This document shows positions 36,332 through 44,318 of a stretch of 64,000 nucleotides of DNA, piece by piece. A program made the position numbers and the translations under genes. Position 1 is the first letter of the stretch, and every line of letters begins with the position of its first letter. This stretch comes from Gammaproteobacteria bacterium (GTDB taxonomy: Bacteria > Pseudomonadota > Gammaproteobacteria > SZUA-140), in NCBI GenBank assembly GCA_021648525.1, contig JAKISP010000005.1:33262-97261 (forward strand). The letters are read 5' to 3'. The notes below the pieces were generated by a model that ran no database searches, had not been told where the DNA came from, and saw nothing but the letters and a program-made list of their open reading frames with translations.

Positions 36332-36903
36332 AAATGATTAATTCTATACTCTTATCTGTAAGCTTAAGTTTTGCCAGTGTTAGTGCTATAGCAGATAATT
36401 ATATTATCGATATAAAAGGTATGCATGCTGCAATCCAGTTTAAAATTTCTCATCTTGGATATAGTTGGCTAACAGGCCGTTTTAATGATTTCGACGGCAG
36501 CTTTAATTATGATAAAAATAAACCAGAAGCCTCAAAAATAGAAATAGTTATCAAGACTAACAGTGTCGATACCAATCACGCGAAAAGAGATAAACACTTA
36601 CGTGAAGAGGATTTTCTCGATGTTAATAAATACCCAGAAGCCAGGTTCACAAGCACATCATTTTCAGAAAAAAGTGATGGCACTGCAATATTAAAGGGTA
36701 ACTTTACATTACATGGAATTACTAAACCCATTTCGATTAACGTAAAATATATTGGTCAAGGAGAAGATCCATGGGGTGGATACCGTATCGGTTTTGAGGG
36801 GGAGACCAGGATTACACTTGCAGATTATGGTATGACTTATGACCTTGGCCCTGCATCGACAGAAATGGATCTGTTCTTTCATATTGAAGGTATCAAGATC
36901 TGA
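36328..36903 (+). CDS. YceI-family periplasmic lipid-binding protein
   Basis: 191 residues. Signal peptide MKMINSILLSVSLSFASVSAIA is followed by the YceI lipocalin-like barrel (AAIQFKISHLGYSWLTGRFNDFDGSF, HLREEDFLDVNKYPEARFTS, GITKPISINV, DYGMTYDLGPAS). The family binds isoprenoid quinone-like lipids, and pairing with cytochrome b561 is common. The two overlap by 4 bp and are translationally coupled. Confidence 0.93.
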   Translation: MKMINSILLSVSLSFASVSAIADNYIIDIKGMHAAIQFKISHLGYSWLTGRFNDFDGSFNYDKNKPEASKIEIVIKTNSVDTNHAKRDKHLREEDFLDVNKYPEARFTSTSFSEKSDGTAILKGNFTLHGITKPISINVKYIGQGEDPWGGYRIGFEGETRITLADYGMTYDLGPASTEMDLFFHIEGIKI

Positions 36904-37215
36904 TTTTCATGGTGAGCGAAACGAGGAACAATTAGTCCTCGACAGGCCACGCAGTGCCCTTTCATAATTGTGAACGTTAGTCAGATGGAAAAATGCAAGA
37001 GTGGCTTTAGTGGTTATAGAGTCATCCTGGTAGGCATGCCGTAGTGTAACGAGTTCTATTTATGAACTCGGTATACTGAAACGTGACCGGCGACGAAACC
37101 TTGCTATCAGACATACAGACGAAAACAAAAAGTGCCTGCGTGGCCACCCATAATCAAGCTAAGAAAACACCCATCACTATGATTCATAAAAAAACGAAAA
37201 TTACATATATCGCGT

Positions 37216-37370
37216 AGAGTTTCAACACATCGTGTCAAGGAGTGACCGATCCCCAAACTTCGCTGTACTCAGGCCTCGCTGGCGTGCATCCCGTACTAAC
37301 ACTGTATCTCGCGTTGCGTACCCAAATCGCTTCGTAAGACAGGATCTTCAACGTACCTTTTTCTTTACAC
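37216..37370 (+). repeat. Diverged repeat, copy 2 (inverted relative to 35084-35290)
   Basis: Carries GTCAAGGAGTGACCGAT, ACTTCGCT, CCTCGCTGGCG, TACCCAAATCGCTTCGT in the same order as copy 1 on the opposite strand. The two copies bracket cytochrome b561 and yceI. Confidence 0.55.
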
Positions 37371-37476
37371 TACCTGAACTCATCTCCGACTAGAGCAGAC
37401 AGGACAGTGGGTTGAGAGTGACTTTGCCCATTTATTAAGGAAGGTAGTCCCTTTGTTCAAATTATCACTTGCTATT

Positions 37477-37501
37477 ACAAATGATAATCATTATCATTTG
37501 T
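37477..37501 (+). promoter_or_regulatory. Fur box upstream of the hemP-hmu unit
   Basis: A 25-bp palindrome with core ATGATAAT-C-ATTATCAT, near the ideal Fur operator. It lies about 100 bp before the first gene. The bases after it (ATTCAATGAGAA) resemble those after the second Fur box at 49563 (ATTCGATGAAAA), so the two promoter regions are related. Confidence 0.88.
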
Positions 37502-37603
37502 ATTCAATGAGAAGTTGAGTCCAGTACAGCACGGGTTTACCCACATCAGGTTCTAACCCAGCCAGGTGGATAAATACTTTAAAAATCAAAAGGAGAGCTG
37601 CTG

Positions 37604-37924
37604 ATGACGTATATGATCGATGCTCGGCTGGAGCACGGAATGCCTTCATTAATACTGGTTGATGCGGTAACAGGCGAAGAGCGCCTTCATTGGCATGGCT
37701 ATAACATGGCCAATGGAAACAATGACTGGAAGGGACTATTTAAGCGGCTGATACTGCTTTCCTGTGTTGATCAACTCAGTTTGGTACAGCGAGCAAAGTC
37801 ACCCGTTTTTGGTGATGAATGTATTAAATGCAGTACCTGTGTTGAACAGCAGGCATCAAAAATTCCTCCCTCAGGACAGTGGGAGCATCACAATCTGGTG
37901 ATGCCGCCACTGTGTGACGAATAA
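37604..37924 (+). CDS. Small Cys-rich protein of unknown function, first gene after Fur box
   Basis: 106 residues with a good AGGAGA ribosome binding site seven bases before the ATG. I do not recognise the family. A first half of mixed strand character (ARLEHGMPSLILVDAVTGEERLHWHGYN) is followed by a C-x2-C-x2-C cluster (ECIKCSTCVEQ). The cysteines could bind metal or a cofactor. No signal peptide or membrane helix is visible. Position between a Fur box and hemP, 18 bp upstream of hemP, makes a role in haem or iron homeostasis likely by context only. Confidence 0.7.
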   Translation: MTYMIDARLEHGMPSLILVDAVTGEERLHWHGYNMANGNNDWKGLFKRLILLSCVDQLSLVQRAKSPVFGDECIKCSTCVEQQASKIPPSGQWEHHNLVMPPLCDE

Positions 37925-37942
37925 GCAAGTGAAACGACAGAG

Positions 37943-38137
37943 ATGAAAAATTCAGATAGACACAAGAGTCCCTCCCCCAGGGTTGCGGAGGTATCACAAT
38001 TGGGTGATACCGCCTCCATGCGACGTATCACAAGCAATGAATTATTTGCGGGACGGAAAGAGCTTGCGATTGAACACAGCGGTGAAGAGTATCGTTTGCG
38101 AATCACCAGTAAAGGTAAGTTGATTCTTACAAAATAG
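37943..38137 (+). CDS. hemP: HemP, hemin uptake protein
   Basis: 64 residues. The C-terminal half RRITSNELFAGRKELAIEHSGEEYRLRITSKGKLILTK is the full HemP signature. In other proteobacteria small HemP proteins are needed for haem receptor expression or function and act as regulators. The N-terminal 25 residues are polar and unconserved in look. It is the second gene of the Fur-box unit. Confidence 0.95.
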   Translation: MKNSDRHKSPSPRVAEVSQLGDTASMRRITSNELFAGRKELAIEHSGEEYRLRITSKGKLILTK

Positions 38138-38140
38138 AGA

Positions 38141-38262
38141 CATGATGCACCACGTACATCATGAAAAAGCCAGCCACCCACGCCTCCCAGTACTTGTGCC
38201 TCAGAGGATTAAAGGTAGCCAGCCAAAAACAATGGTCTGGATATTTTTGAGGAGGCATTTTT
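38141..38262 (+). promoter_or_regulatory. Structured 5' leader A (before the DUF2325 gene)
   Basis: Order: hairpin CATGATG/CATCATG (38141-38163), AGCCAGCCACCC (38168-38179), GGTAGCCAGCCA (38214-38225), TGGTCTGGATATTTTTG (38233-38249), GAGGAGG, seven bases, ATG. The same order and much of the same sequence recur at 39554-39670. CCAGCCA pairs TGGTCTGG with one bulged U, and the two CCAGCCA copies could compete for it. Confidence 0.65.
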
Positions 38263-39534
38263 ATGTGTATCAATCTGGAATCATCAACAGGCCGTGTTGG
38301 CGTCGATACGCTTGTTGCTAGCCAATGCCCTGGTTTGCGGCGAAAAAAGGTCTGGGAACTTGAACATCGCCTTCATTGCAGTATTGCGGGCACCTGTTTT
38401 ACACTGGGTGAAATGCGTCGATTCTGCCGTAAAGGCCAGCTCATCCCCAGGGGGCTTGTTAGCGATTATGATTTGCATATCAATTTTGTTGCTATGCTAG
38501 CTGATGCTGAGACCGCACGTCCGGCGGCTAAATATCTTGACCGAAAATATAAAGCAACCATTCAACATTTTGATCAAGCAGACAGCCCGAATGATCTGAA
38601 ACTACGATGGAATGAGGCAGTATCTCAGGGAGAAATAGCAGCAGCATTCTGGTCAATCCTGACCCACCCTTATGTTTCAGAAACATTGCTTTTCGAGGTA
38701 TACGGCGAAGTACATATGCTCTCTCACCTGTCAGGTGCCTCTGTTCGTATTGATATGCAGGCGTTAATTCAATTGCGACGACGCCTGCCTGAACTGGAAA
38801 AAGAGATTGATCAATCCCGTGTAGCGCTACTAAGCCGAACATGTCAAAAAAATAAAATGATTGAAACACTGAATAAGCGTTTAAATAAGGCACTACAGAA
38901 CGAAAGAAAATTCCAGAAAGCTGAAAAGGAAATCAAGTCGCTTGAAAGCGAAGAAACGTTACGTCATCTACGTTCGCAAGTTGAGACATATGCTAGCAAA
39001 CTCAAAAATTCAAATGTGCGTGCCAATCGAGCTGAGGCAGATGCGGCAAAGCAGAAAAAACTTGCTGAGGTTTCTAATGTCAGGAATACACAAGTTGAAA
39101 GCCAGTTGGTGGAGTTACGTGCAGAACAGAGCGCGCTGGAAATTGCGCTGGAGGGCGCTTTATCTGCTCAGCACAGCTCCAGTGAAAAGAGAGATGCGTG
39201 TAAAAAAGTAGATCTTGCTGGACGAAGCATCCTCTATGTTGGCGGACGCAATCGGCTCTGTGCTCATTTCCGCACGTTAGTAGAACAACAAAATGGGTAT
39301 TTTATTCATCACGATGGGGGTCGAGAAGAGAGTACTCAGCGACTGGATGCCTTATTAAACCAGGTCGATGCTGTACTTTGTCCTCTCGACTGCGTAAGCC
39401 ATGATGCCGTTCATCGTATCAAGCGTGGTTGCAAACGCTATGGTAAATATTTGATGCTGCTGTCTCAATCAAGTTTATCCGCCTTTACCAAAGGCATTCA
39501 TGAATATTCCCGAGGCTCCTCGGTAGCACATTAG
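38263..39534 (+). CDS. DUF2325 protein with coiled coil
   Basis: 423 residues. The N-terminal part (1-180) is alpha-helical with Cys and His residues (HCSIAGTCFTLGEMRRFCRKGQ) and no family I can name with certainty. Residues about 180-310 form a long coiled coil (Glu/Lys/Gln-rich). The C-terminal DUF2325 domain begins RSILYVGGRNRLCAHFRTLVEQQNGYFIHHDGG and contains VLCPLDCVSHDAVHRIKRGCKRYGKYLML. DUF2325 proteins often neighbour iron and metal genes, and their function is unknown. Soluble, no signal peptide. The start follows GAGGAGG. Confidence 0.85.
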   Translation: MCINLESSTGRVGVDTLVASQCPGLRRKKVWELEHRLHCSIAGTCFTLGEMRRFCRKGQLIPRGLVSDYDLHINFVAMLADAETARPAAKYLDRKYKATIQHFDQADSPNDLKLRWNEAVSQGEIAAAFWSILTHPYVSETLLFEVYGEVHMLSHLSGASVRIDMQALIQLRRRLPELEKEIDQSRVALLSRTCQKNKMIETLNKRLNKALQNERKFQKAEKEIKSLESEETLRHLRSQVETYASKLKNSNVRANRAEADAAKQKKLAEVSNVRNTQVESQLVELRAEQSALEIALEGALSAQHSSSEKRDACKKVDLAGRSILYVGGRNRLCAHFRTLVEQQNGYFIHHDGGREESTQRLDALLNQVDAVLCPLDCVSHDAVHRIKRGCKRYGKYLMLLSQSSLSAFTKGIHEYSRGSSVAH

Positions 39535-39553
39535 AAACACGGTTTTTTGACAA

Positions 39554-39670
39554 CACCAGGGAAGAGATTCCCTGGTGAAATAGCCAGCCACCCTGCTCCT
39601 GATTTTCAGTAAAGGCACAAAGGTAGCCAGCCAACTTATTTTGGTCTGGATATTTTTGCGAGGGATTTTT
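39554..39670 (+). promoter_or_regulatory. Structured 5' leader B (before the TonB receptor gene)
   Basis: A perfect 10-bp hairpin CACCAGGGAA/TTCCCTGGTG with a GAGA loop (39554-39577), AGCCAGCCACCC (39582-39593), GGTAGCCAGCCA (39622-39633), TGGTCTGGATATTTTTG (39642-39658), then GCGAGGGA and the ATG at 39671. The layout is the same as leader A. The hairpin sequence differs while the motifs after it are nearly identical. Confidence 0.65.
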
Positions 39671-41695
39671 ATGGGCCATCTGGCTCTGATTACGCTGTTG
39701 ATGTGGGTGCTGGCGCTGATGCTATTCAAACCGGCATCTGCGGAAGAGATCTTGAAGAAGACCTCTTCCAGTACTGCTGTTGAGCTGCGCGGTGTCGTTA
39801 TTACCGGCACCCGCACAGAGAAACCGATACTTGAAGCGCCGGTACGCACTGAAGTCGTCAGCCGCCAGCAGATCGAAAAGACCCATGCCCGCGACGTAAA
39901 AGAGGCGCTGGAAGATGTGCCAGGATTGATGCTCAAACCTAATCAGAAGAGCGGATTTGTCGCCTGGCTGCAGGGTATGGATGCCAACCGGGTACTGGTC
40001 GTCATTGATGGTGAACCTGTCAGCCCCAGTACAGGCTCCTCGGTTGACCTGACTCAAATTGGCTCCATGGATATTGAGCGCATCGAGATTGTTAAGGGGG
40101 CAACTTCAGCACTCTATGGCAGCAATGCGATGGGCGGAGTGATCAACATCATTACCCGCAGGCCATCAAAGCCATTAAGCTATCAGTTAACGGTGGATGG
40201 GGGCAGTTACGGCGATAAAAACCTGAGTGGTGATGGCAGTGAGATTAACAATCGTCGTCTAGCAGCCAACCTGGCAATCAAACGTTCCATTGGCTATCTA
40301 AAACTCAATGCTGATCTACGTGATAAAAATGGCTACACCCTCGATAAAAATACTTTTCGCTCTGAAGGTGAAGGCGGCTCTAAAGGAAATATTAATCTGC
40401 GCGCGGCATGGACACCCGATGATAAAACCGAAATATATATCGCACCGCGTTATTACCAGGAATCAATAAGCAACAATATTCTTTCAGTTTTCACGCCCGG
40501 TGTCGGTTATATAAAAAAGCAAAAAAATGAAGAGGCTAGCCGTATCTCTGCAACACTGGGTGCAAAGCATCTGTTTGATAATGGTGGACAACTACGTGGT
40601 TGGTTATTTCGTGAAAACTGGCAGGACATTACCCAGCAGGATGTAATCAGTACGCCACAAGTAGACCAGCAACGCACCGCTGAAATTGATCTCTACCGCG
40701 CTGAGCTGCAATGGGACAGACCCTGGAAAGAGAATCATGTTTTTACCTCCGGATTGCTCTTCCGAAAAGAGACGCTTGACCAATACCTTGGCACACCGAG
40801 TCAGGTGCGCGATTACGAAGTCGAAGGTGAAAAAAAAGAGACCATTGAAGCTTACCTTCAAGATGATATTTTTCTGGGTGATCAGTGGGAGCTCGTACCC
40901 GGTATTCGCATAGAGGATGACAGCCAGTTTGGTTTTTACGCTGCCCCTAAAATCAATGCGATGTATACACCCGACTGGATTCCCGGTGTTGTCATCAATC
41001 TGCGGATGGGCATAGGACGAGGTTACCGTTCACCTGATCTCAAAGAACAATATTACGTCTTCGACCATAGCCAGCTAGGATACAAAGTACTGGGTGATCC
41101 AGGGCTGAAACCAGAGCGTTCCGATAGCTATCAATTAGGGTTGGAGTTTGCCCGTCCAGGTGCCTTCCGTGCAGACATCACACTGTATCGCAACAATATC
41201 AGAAATCTCATTGATACCCGTATCAATCTCAAACAGTCCGCTCAGACCGGTCTGGATATTTTTGTATATGAAAATTTTGCTCGCGCCCTAACGCAGGGGA
41301 TTGAACTGAGTGGTAACCTCTATTTAGAGGCATTTGATCTGAAAGGCAGCTATACCCTGCTTGATAGCGAAGATCGTATTACCGGAAAAACGCTGAGAGA
41401 GCGCCCTCGTCACCAGGTTAAGTTAGGGGCTGATTATGAACACAGGCCGTGGAGAACCACCGTCACCTTGCATAGTGTTTATCAGAGCAAAGAGTATTAC
41501 GACGTTGATAATTTGCTGGAATCACCCGCCTGGACCAGCTGGGATCTGAAACTGACTCAAGCCATCACGCAGAGGATCAAGGTATTTGGTGGCATTGACA
41601 ATCTGACCGATGAGCATCGAATTCCTGATGTTCGTGAGGACAATCGTCCCGCAACCGGACGGTTTTTCTACCTGGGGTTCACAGTCGAAAAATGA
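39671..41695 (+). CDS. TonB-dependent outer-membrane receptor, HmuR-like
   Basis: About 674 residues from the ATG at 39671; the open frame reaches back to a TTG at 39641 inside the leader. Signal peptide HLALITLLMWVLALMLFKPASA, then plug domain (VVITGTRTEKPILEAPVRTEVVSRQQIEKT, GLMLKPNQKSGFVAWLQGMDANRVLVVIDG, IEIVKGATSALYGSNAMGGVINII) and a 22-strand-type barrel ending FLGFTVEK-like with a terminal aromatic pattern (RFFYLGFTVEK). Neighbouring HemP, HmuY-like and HmuS-like genes point to haem or haemoprotein as ligand. Confidence 0.9.
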   Translation: MGHLALITLLMWVLALMLFKPASAEEILKKTSSSTAVELRGVVITGTRTEKPILEAPVRTEVVSRQQIEKTHARDVKEALEDVPGLMLKPNQKSGFVAWLQGMDANRVLVVIDGEPVSPSTGSSVDLTQIGSMDIERIEIVKGATSALYGSNAMGGVINIITRRPSKPLSYQLTVDGGSYGDKNLSGDGSEINNRRLAANLAIKRSIGYLKLNADLRDKNGYTLDKNTFRSEGEGGSKGNINLRAAWTPDDKTEIYIAPRYYQESISNNILSVFTPGVGYIKKQKNEEASRISATLGAKHLFDNGGQLRGWLFRENWQDITQQDVISTPQVDQQRTAEIDLYRAELQWDRPWKENHVFTSGLLFRKETLDQYLGTPSQVRDYEVEGEKKETIEAYLQDDIFLGDQWELVPGIRIEDDSQFGFYAAPKINAMYTPDWIPGVVINLRMGIGRGYRSPDLKEQYYVFDHSQLGYKVLGDPGLKPERSDSYQLGLEFARPGAFRADITLYRNNIRNLIDTRINLKQSAQTGLDIFVYENFARALTQGIELSGNLYLEAFDLKGSYTLLDSEDRITGKTLRERPRHQVKLGADYEHRPWRTTVTLHSVYQSKEYYDVDNLLESPAWTSWDLKLTQAITQRIKVFGGIDNLTDEHRIPDVREDNRPATGRFFYLGFTVEK

Positions 41696-41857
41696 AACCC
41701 ATTTTAACTCACCCAGTATGGTGGCATGCGGCGCGGAAAACACACCAGTGTTATCTCCCACTCCGTCTGGTACCTCACACCACAACGCGAGATGGCCTGC
41801 TCTTGTTTACATCATATTTTCACGGTTTTTCACACCAACGTTGAAGGAATAATATTA

Positions 41858-42043
41858 ATGAAAATAACGATACCAAAACTTGTTTATTCAATTCTTATTG
41901 TTAGCACTATCGTGTTTATTGCACTTTTAGTAACGATTATATTTCCCGAGTTTCCTGATGATTCACCCATCTCATCAAATGTTACCGCACCGACTGGTAA
42001 TGGCGATGATCGTGTGATTCCAGCCATCCCAGCCCAGCCTTGA
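41858..42043 (+). CDS. Small single-pass membrane protein
   Basis: 61 residues from the ATG at 41858, preceded by GAAGGA. One hydrophobic helix (LVYSILIVSTIVFIALLVTIIFP) is followed by a polar, Pro/Asp-rich tail probably in the periplasm. I do not recognise a family. It sits 30 bp before the HmuY-like lipoprotein gene in the presumed operon. Confidence 0.65.
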   Translation: MKITIPKLVYSILIVSTIVFIALLVTIIFPEFPDDSPISSNVTAPTGNGDDRVIPAIPAQP

Positions 42044-42073
42044 TGAACTGTCTTAATAAAGGAATTTAGTAAA

Positions 42074-43630
42074 ATGAAAATGACAAGAAATTGTATTTAT
42101 CCGGTACTTGCCGTGCTGGCGACTGCTATCGTATCCGGGTGTGGCGGTAGTGATAGTGTCGTTAATAACGGCGATCCAGGTTCCGGCAATAAACCACCCC
42201 CTTCAAGTGGTATCACCACCTTGCAAATCGATGCCACGGCAGGCGGGTTTGGCACGTCTCCTACCGATCCGGCCAACAAATACAGCTATCTCAACCTTAA
42301 GAGCGGCATGGTGGTGAATTTAAGCGATGCGGAAGCCGCCGTCAGCAGTGCCTGGCATATCGCCTTTAAACGTACCAGCATCAAACTCAACGGTGGCGTC
42401 AGCGGGCCAGGGACAACGCAAGGTGCTGTTGCGGATGCTCAGAATGACTTCTACGATGCGGCGACCGGCGACGCCATCGCCTCAGTATTTTCCAATGCAT
42501 CGCCGGCCAGCGAGTTGGCAGCGTTTGAGGCTGTTACCACTACCAACAGCCTCTCTTTTACCGAAGACCGCAATATCCCTTATATTACAGGTGATGGCAG
42601 CAGCGACGGCTGGTGGCTGAACACGGCTACTATTTCCGCCAATCCGGATCAGTGGTGGCTGATTAAATCGGCGACAGCGAATAGCTACGCCAAATTTCAT
42701 GTCACCGATATTGTGCCAGCCAGCCGCGATATCACGCTGGAACTCTTTATTCAAGGAGCAGTAGACAGTGCGTTTTCAGCCACTGCAACGACATGGACCG
42801 CCGTCATCGGCGTAGCGGGTGGCAGCAAGTGTTTTGATATCGATACCGCAGCAGAGGTAGACTGTACCAGCAGCGCAGCCGACTGGGATCTCAAGGTTGA
42901 GGTCGCTGGCCAGGACTGGAGCATCTGGACCAACGGGGGTGTCTCCGGCAGTGGCAGTGGTGGCGCATTTGGTTCATTTGACCCAGCAGGTGCAGCCAGC
43001 TATGTGAGCGGAACGGCCGCGCCTGGCGGCACTGACATCAGCGGATTTTACAGGCAGGACAGTGCAGGCGGTACCTTCGAGGACAACACCTGGTACGCCT
43101 ACAATGTACTCAATCAAAGCCCCCCGCTGCTGTGGTCTAACTACCGTGTTTACGCTATTGACACTGGCACAGCACAATACAAACTGCAAATACTCAGCTA
43201 CTACAATCAGGCAACAGTCAGTGGCAACTATACAGTTCGTTTTGCACCACTCACGGCAGTAAGCAGCGCCGAAAATGTCGTCGTCTCATTAAGCGAATGG
43301 GCTGTGACACCAGATAAAACCATGGTCAATGCCGGCCCGGTGAATTTCAATATTACCAATGATGGTCCGGTTGATGTGCATGAGTTCGTCATCTTTAAAA
43401 CCGATCTTGCATTTGACAACTTGCCGCTGGATGCCAACGGCAACGTGGACGAGAATGGTGCGGGCATCATGCTCATTGGTGAGATCGAGAATATTTCGGT
43501 GGGCGAAAGCGCCCAGATTACTTTTGATCTTGCGCCTGGCAATTACGTGTTGATTTGCAATATCTGGGATGCAGGTGAAGCGGCGGCACATTATACCGAA
43601 GGCATGCGCGTTGCCTTTACAGTGCAGTAA
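42074..43630 (+). CDS. HmuY-like lipoprotein fused to a C-terminal cupredoxin domain
   Basis: 518 residues. Lipobox VSGC after a short signal peptide shows membrane anchoring. Residues about 45-395 resemble the HmuY family (YSYLNLKSGMVVNLSDAEAAVSSAWHIAFKRTSIKLNGG, TWYAYN, YRVYAIDTGTAQYKLQILSYYN). Residues about 400-518 are a cupredoxin fold with a type-1 copper pattern: H436 in VDVHEF, C495 in LICNIWD, H506 and M511 in AHYTEGM. C-to-H spacing is longer than in many blue copper proteins. HmuY takes haem from host proteins in Porphyromonas. The added copper domain suggests an electron-transfer step (inference). It lies between the receptor and ExbB-like genes. Confidence 0.8.
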   Translation: MKMTRNCIYPVLAVLATAIVSGCGGSDSVVNNGDPGSGNKPPPSSGITTLQIDATAGGFGTSPTDPANKYSYLNLKSGMVVNLSDAEAAVSSAWHIAFKRTSIKLNGGVSGPGTTQGAVADAQNDFYDAATGDAIASVFSNASPASELAAFEAVTTTNSLSFTEDRNIPYITGDGSSDGWWLNTATISANPDQWWLIKSATANSYAKFHVTDIVPASRDITLELFIQGAVDSAFSATATTWTAVIGVAGGSKCFDIDTAAEVDCTSSAADWDLKVEVAGQDWSIWTNGGVSGSGSGGAFGSFDPAGAASYVSGTAAPGGTDISGFYRQDSAGGTFEDNTWYAYNVLNQSPPLLWSNYRVYAIDTGTAQYKLQILSYYNQATVSGNYTVRFAPLTAVSSAENVVVSLSEWAVTPDKTMVNAGPVNFNITNDGPVDVHEFVIFKTDLAFDNLPLDANGNVDENGAGIMLIGEIENISVGESAQITFDLAPGNYVLICNIWDAGEAAAHYTEGMRVAFTVQ

Positions 43631-43641
43631 TTTACGGTTTT

Positions 43642-43742
43642 GCCCTGGCTTCCCATCCCCCCAGTGGTTTCCATTCCCTCCCCTATAAATGGAGACCACA
43701 ACCCCCAAAGCGTTACCTACGCGTGGGAAGCCGGGGCTTTTT
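43642..43742 (+). ncRNA. Three-way-junction RNA / terminator-like element
   Basis: A 14-bp closing stem (43642-43655 with 43724-43737, one G-U pair) encloses an 11-bp stem (43664-43674 with 43689-43699, one G-U pair) and a 4-bp stem GCGT/ACGC (43710-43713 with 43719-43722). A T5 run follows the closing stem. It lies between the HmuY-like and ExbB-like genes and could be a terminator, attenuator or processed RNA. Confidence 0.6.
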
Positions 43743-43753
43743 ATAAATGTTAA

Positions 43754-44308
43754 ATGGAAATTAAAAAAATGAATACAGTACCGATTGAAACATTAATGTA
43801 CCAGGTTTCAGGCTTATTGCTGCCACCGGTTTTACTAATCATTACCCTGTTGTTCTTCTACGCACTTTTTATCTTTGGCTGCTTTTCGGCCCAGTACCTG
43901 CAACGGAGTAACAATGTACATGAATACCAGCGCAGCGTGCACTCCCTGATGAGCGACAACATCAACTTGAATCCAGTAAATGGTTATCGTCTGTTCAACC
44001 ACTATCAAAAAAACCCCAGTGCTACCGAGGCGGATCTCGAAATATTTGCACTCAAGTTGCTGGAGAAACAGCGTATCGTCACGCGTGTGGCACCCATGCT
44101 GGGATTAGTGGCAACGATGATTCCCATGGGCCCCGCGTTGAAAGCACTGGCCGATGGCAACATCCAGGGCATTAGTGAAAACCTCGTTATCGCCTTTGCA
44201 GCAGTGATACTAGGCCTTGTCACCGCCTCCATTACCTTCTGGACAGCCAGTGTTAAAAAACGCTGGCTGGTGAGTGAACTCATCGACCTGCAGCACTGCA
44301 TAAAATAA
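43754..44308 (+). CDS. MotA/TolQ/ExbB-type proton-channel protein (HmuTUV-type)
   Basis: 184 residues with three hydrophobic segments (about 12-42, 108-128, 138-160) and the ExbB/TolQ pattern APMLGLVATMIPMGPALKALADGNIQGISENLVIAFAAVILGLVTASITFW. Start could be 43754 or the ATG 15 bp later. Short version of ExbB lacking the long cytoplasmic loop. With the DUF2149 protein next to it, it probably forms a proton-driven pair that energises the periplasmic chelatase or the receptor, as in hmu loci. Confidence 0.85.
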   Translation: MEIKKMNTVPIETLMYQVSGLLLPPVLLIITLLFFYALFIFGCFSAQYLQRSNNVHEYQRSVHSLMSDNINLNPVNGYRLFNHYQKNPSATEADLEIFALKLLEKQRIVTRVAPMLGLVATMIPMGPALKALADGNIQGISENLVIAFAAVILGLVTASITFWTASVKKRWLVSELIDLQHCIK

Positions 44309-44318
44309 GGGGGGAATT

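Larger units (their letters stand above)
36904..37603. other. Intergenic region with hairpins, repeat relic copy 2 and Fur box
   Basis: 700 bp without a gene. It contains a hairpin at 36923-36942 (CGAGGA/TCCTCG) just after yceI, another at 37050-37070 (CGAGTTC/GAACTCG), the repeat relic at 37216-37370, the Fur box at 37477-37501 and the leader of the next gene. Confidence 0.6.
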
